Shown here: positions 63,200 to 64,000 of the stretch, in pieces
Numbering within the stretch: the stretch's first letter is position 1
Layout of the letters: each line of letters opens with the position of its first letter
Assembly: GCA_937868095.1 (NCBI GenBank)
Contig: CALMLO010000028.1
Span: 62,001 to 126,000 of the forward strand
DNA from: an uncultured Phycisphaerales bacterium
GTDB taxonomy: Bacteria; Planctomycetota; Phycisphaerae; Sedimentisphaerales; Anaerohalosphaeraceae
DNA length: 64,000 bases
Direction of reading: 5' to 3'
Program-made: the position numbers and the translations under genes
Notes under the pieces: generated by a model
Databases searched by the model: none
The model's input: the letters and a program-made list of their open reading frames with translations, nothing else
Told to the model about the DNA's origin: nothing

Positions 63200-64000
63200 T
63201 GACTCTTCAGCCATCAGCCATCCGAGAAACACGCAAAAAACTTGCTCAACTTCAGGAGGTTTTCAAGGGCAATCAGACGCTTTTGATTGTGCTTCAGGAC
63301 AATCCGGACCCGGATTCGATCGGGTCTGCTCTGGCGCTTCGGAAGCTGGCGAATACGCTGGCGAATATTCAGTGTTCTCTGACGTATGGAGGGCGGATTG
63401 GGCGGGCGGAGAATCGGGCTTTGGTTCGGTATTTGTCGGTGAATCTTCGCCCTTGTTCGGAAATTGATTTTTCCGCTTATGATTTGATTGCGATGGTCGA
63501 TACGCAGCCGTGGACGGGGAATAATTCGCTGCCGGCGGAGATGGAACCGGATATTGTGATTGACCATCACAAGTGCCGCCATCGAACGCGGCATTGCCGG
63601 TTTACGGATATTCGCAGCCGATATGGGGCGACGGCGACAATTCTTTATGAGTATCTTCAGGTGGCGGGGGTTGAGATTGACAGTATGCTGGCCACGGCTA
63701 TCCTTTATGCGATACGTTCGGATACGCAGGATTTGGGGCGGGATGCAACCAGGGCGGATATCGATGCGGTGACGGCGGTTTATCCGCTGGCAAATCAGCG
63801 GATGCTGGCGGCGATTCAGCGAGGGCGGGTGGAACGGAATTATTTTCAGATGCTCAGCGACGGCCTGCGCAATGCAAGAGTGTTTGGGCCGGCGATTGTG
63901 ACCAGTTTGGGGGCGGTGGAAAATCCGGATATGACCGGCGAGATTGCTGATTTGCTGGTGCGGGATGATGAAGCCGGCTGGGCTCTCTGTTATGGTTTTC
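63199..64000 (+). CDS. DHH-family phosphoesterase (NrnA-like), 5' part
   Basis: About 267 residues of an open DHH phosphoesterase that runs off the right edge. D-N-P-D-P-D-S-I-G-S-A-L (about 35-46), M-V-D-T-Q-P-W (about 98-104) and V-I-D-H-H-K (about 117-122) are the first three DHH motifs, and S-D-T-Q-D-L-G (about 174) the fourth. Family members cut nano-RNA, pAp or cyclic dinucleotide products. The C-terminal DHHA1 domain is beyond the window, so the branch cannot be settled. The start overlaps the upstream stop by one base. Confidence 0.88.
   Translation, partial: MTLQPSAIRETRKKLAQLQEVFKGNQTLLIVLQDNPDPDSIGSALALRKLANTLANIQCSLTYGGRIGRAENRALVRYLSVNLRPCSEIDFSAYDLIAMVDTQPWTGNNSLPAEMEPDIVIDHHKCRHRTRHCRFTDIRSRYGATATILYEYLQVAGVEIDSMLATAILYAIRSDTQDLGRDATRADIDAVTAVYPLANQRMLAAIQRGRVERNYFQMLSDGLRNARVFGPAIVTSLGAVENPDMTGEIADLLVRDDEAGWALCYGF

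Overview
The window looks like a chromosomal stretch of a planctomycete, most likely class Phycisphaerae (Sedimentisphaerales-like). The grounds are: a complete 16S rRNA gene that stands alone, with its own promoter, processing stem and terminator and no 23S or 5S behind it; secreted proteins with a PEP-CTERM tail, a single dockerin-type repeat and a pseudopilin start; a pyruvoyl arginine decarboxylase; Gram-negative envelope genes (MlaE/MlaF, a TonB receptor, an LpxH-like phosphatase, LolA-like); and flagellar genes with sigma-54 and sigma-28 promoters. The taxonomic call is inference. I see no insertion sequence, CRISPR array or prophage. Most of the window is ordinary housekeeping in short operons on both strands.

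Layout. 1-7.9 kb: 5' part of an EF-G-like GTPase, a secreted SNase-like/STN-like protein, an alpha-glucan phosphorylase, a PTS IIA protein, a degenerate B12-binding-fold protein, and MlaE/MlaF without an MCE protein. 8.0-10.9 kb: a cobalamin riboswitch with a terminator, then a PEP-CTERM protein, a large surface protein with a dockerin-type tail, and a pseudopilin. This is the most interesting part of the window: a candidate extracellular B12-responsive system. 10.9-16.5 kb: ComF, MurJ, a TPR/HEAT protein, a ferredoxin too short for usual length cut-offs, and tRNA-Glu. 16.5-21.3 kb, minus strand: a UvrC-like fragment protein, FabZ, an Hc1-like protein, a flavodoxin, a LolA-like protein, a HAD phosphatase and a LysR regulator, which faces gdhA. 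22.9-30.5 kb: family 4 UDG, purF-purM, a DegT aminotransferase and aspartate kinase. 30.6-35.4 kb: a TsaC/low-molecular-weight phosphatase fusion overlapping rpiB, a TonB receptor and LarE. 35.5-37.6 kb: the 16S unit. 37.7-45.4 kb: TypA, a small winged-helix protein, a second alpha-glucan phosphorylase, and the pyrR-pyrB-pyrC-yacP operon. 45.5-52.5 kb: an unusual subtilase, the arginine-to-putrescine pair pdaD-speB, a DksA-like protein and an M16 peptidase. 52.6-56.3 kb: FliS, flagellin, a small FlgM-like protein and FliK. 56.4-64 kb: an FAD/Fe-S oxidoreductase, a MEMO-family radical SAM enzyme, Nudix, PAC2, an LpxH-like phosphatase and a partial DHH phosphoesterase.

How the genes work together. 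The pyr operon (PyrR, PyrB, PyrC) and purF-purM supply nucleotides. PdaD and SpeB give a two-step route from arginine through agmatine to putrescine. Two phosphorylases of different architecture suggest active glycogen turnover. The flagellar block shows the usual hierarchy in its promoters: sigma-54 for FliK, sigma-28 for flagellin and for the small FlgM-like gene. The cobalamin riboswitch should silence the PEP-CTERM gene when B12 is plentiful, which fits a scavenging role for the secreted proteins. A TonB receptor lies 22 kb away, but no riboswitch is visible in front of it. Start codons were moved from the longest open frame wherever a ribosome binding site, signal peptide or family length supported a later start.
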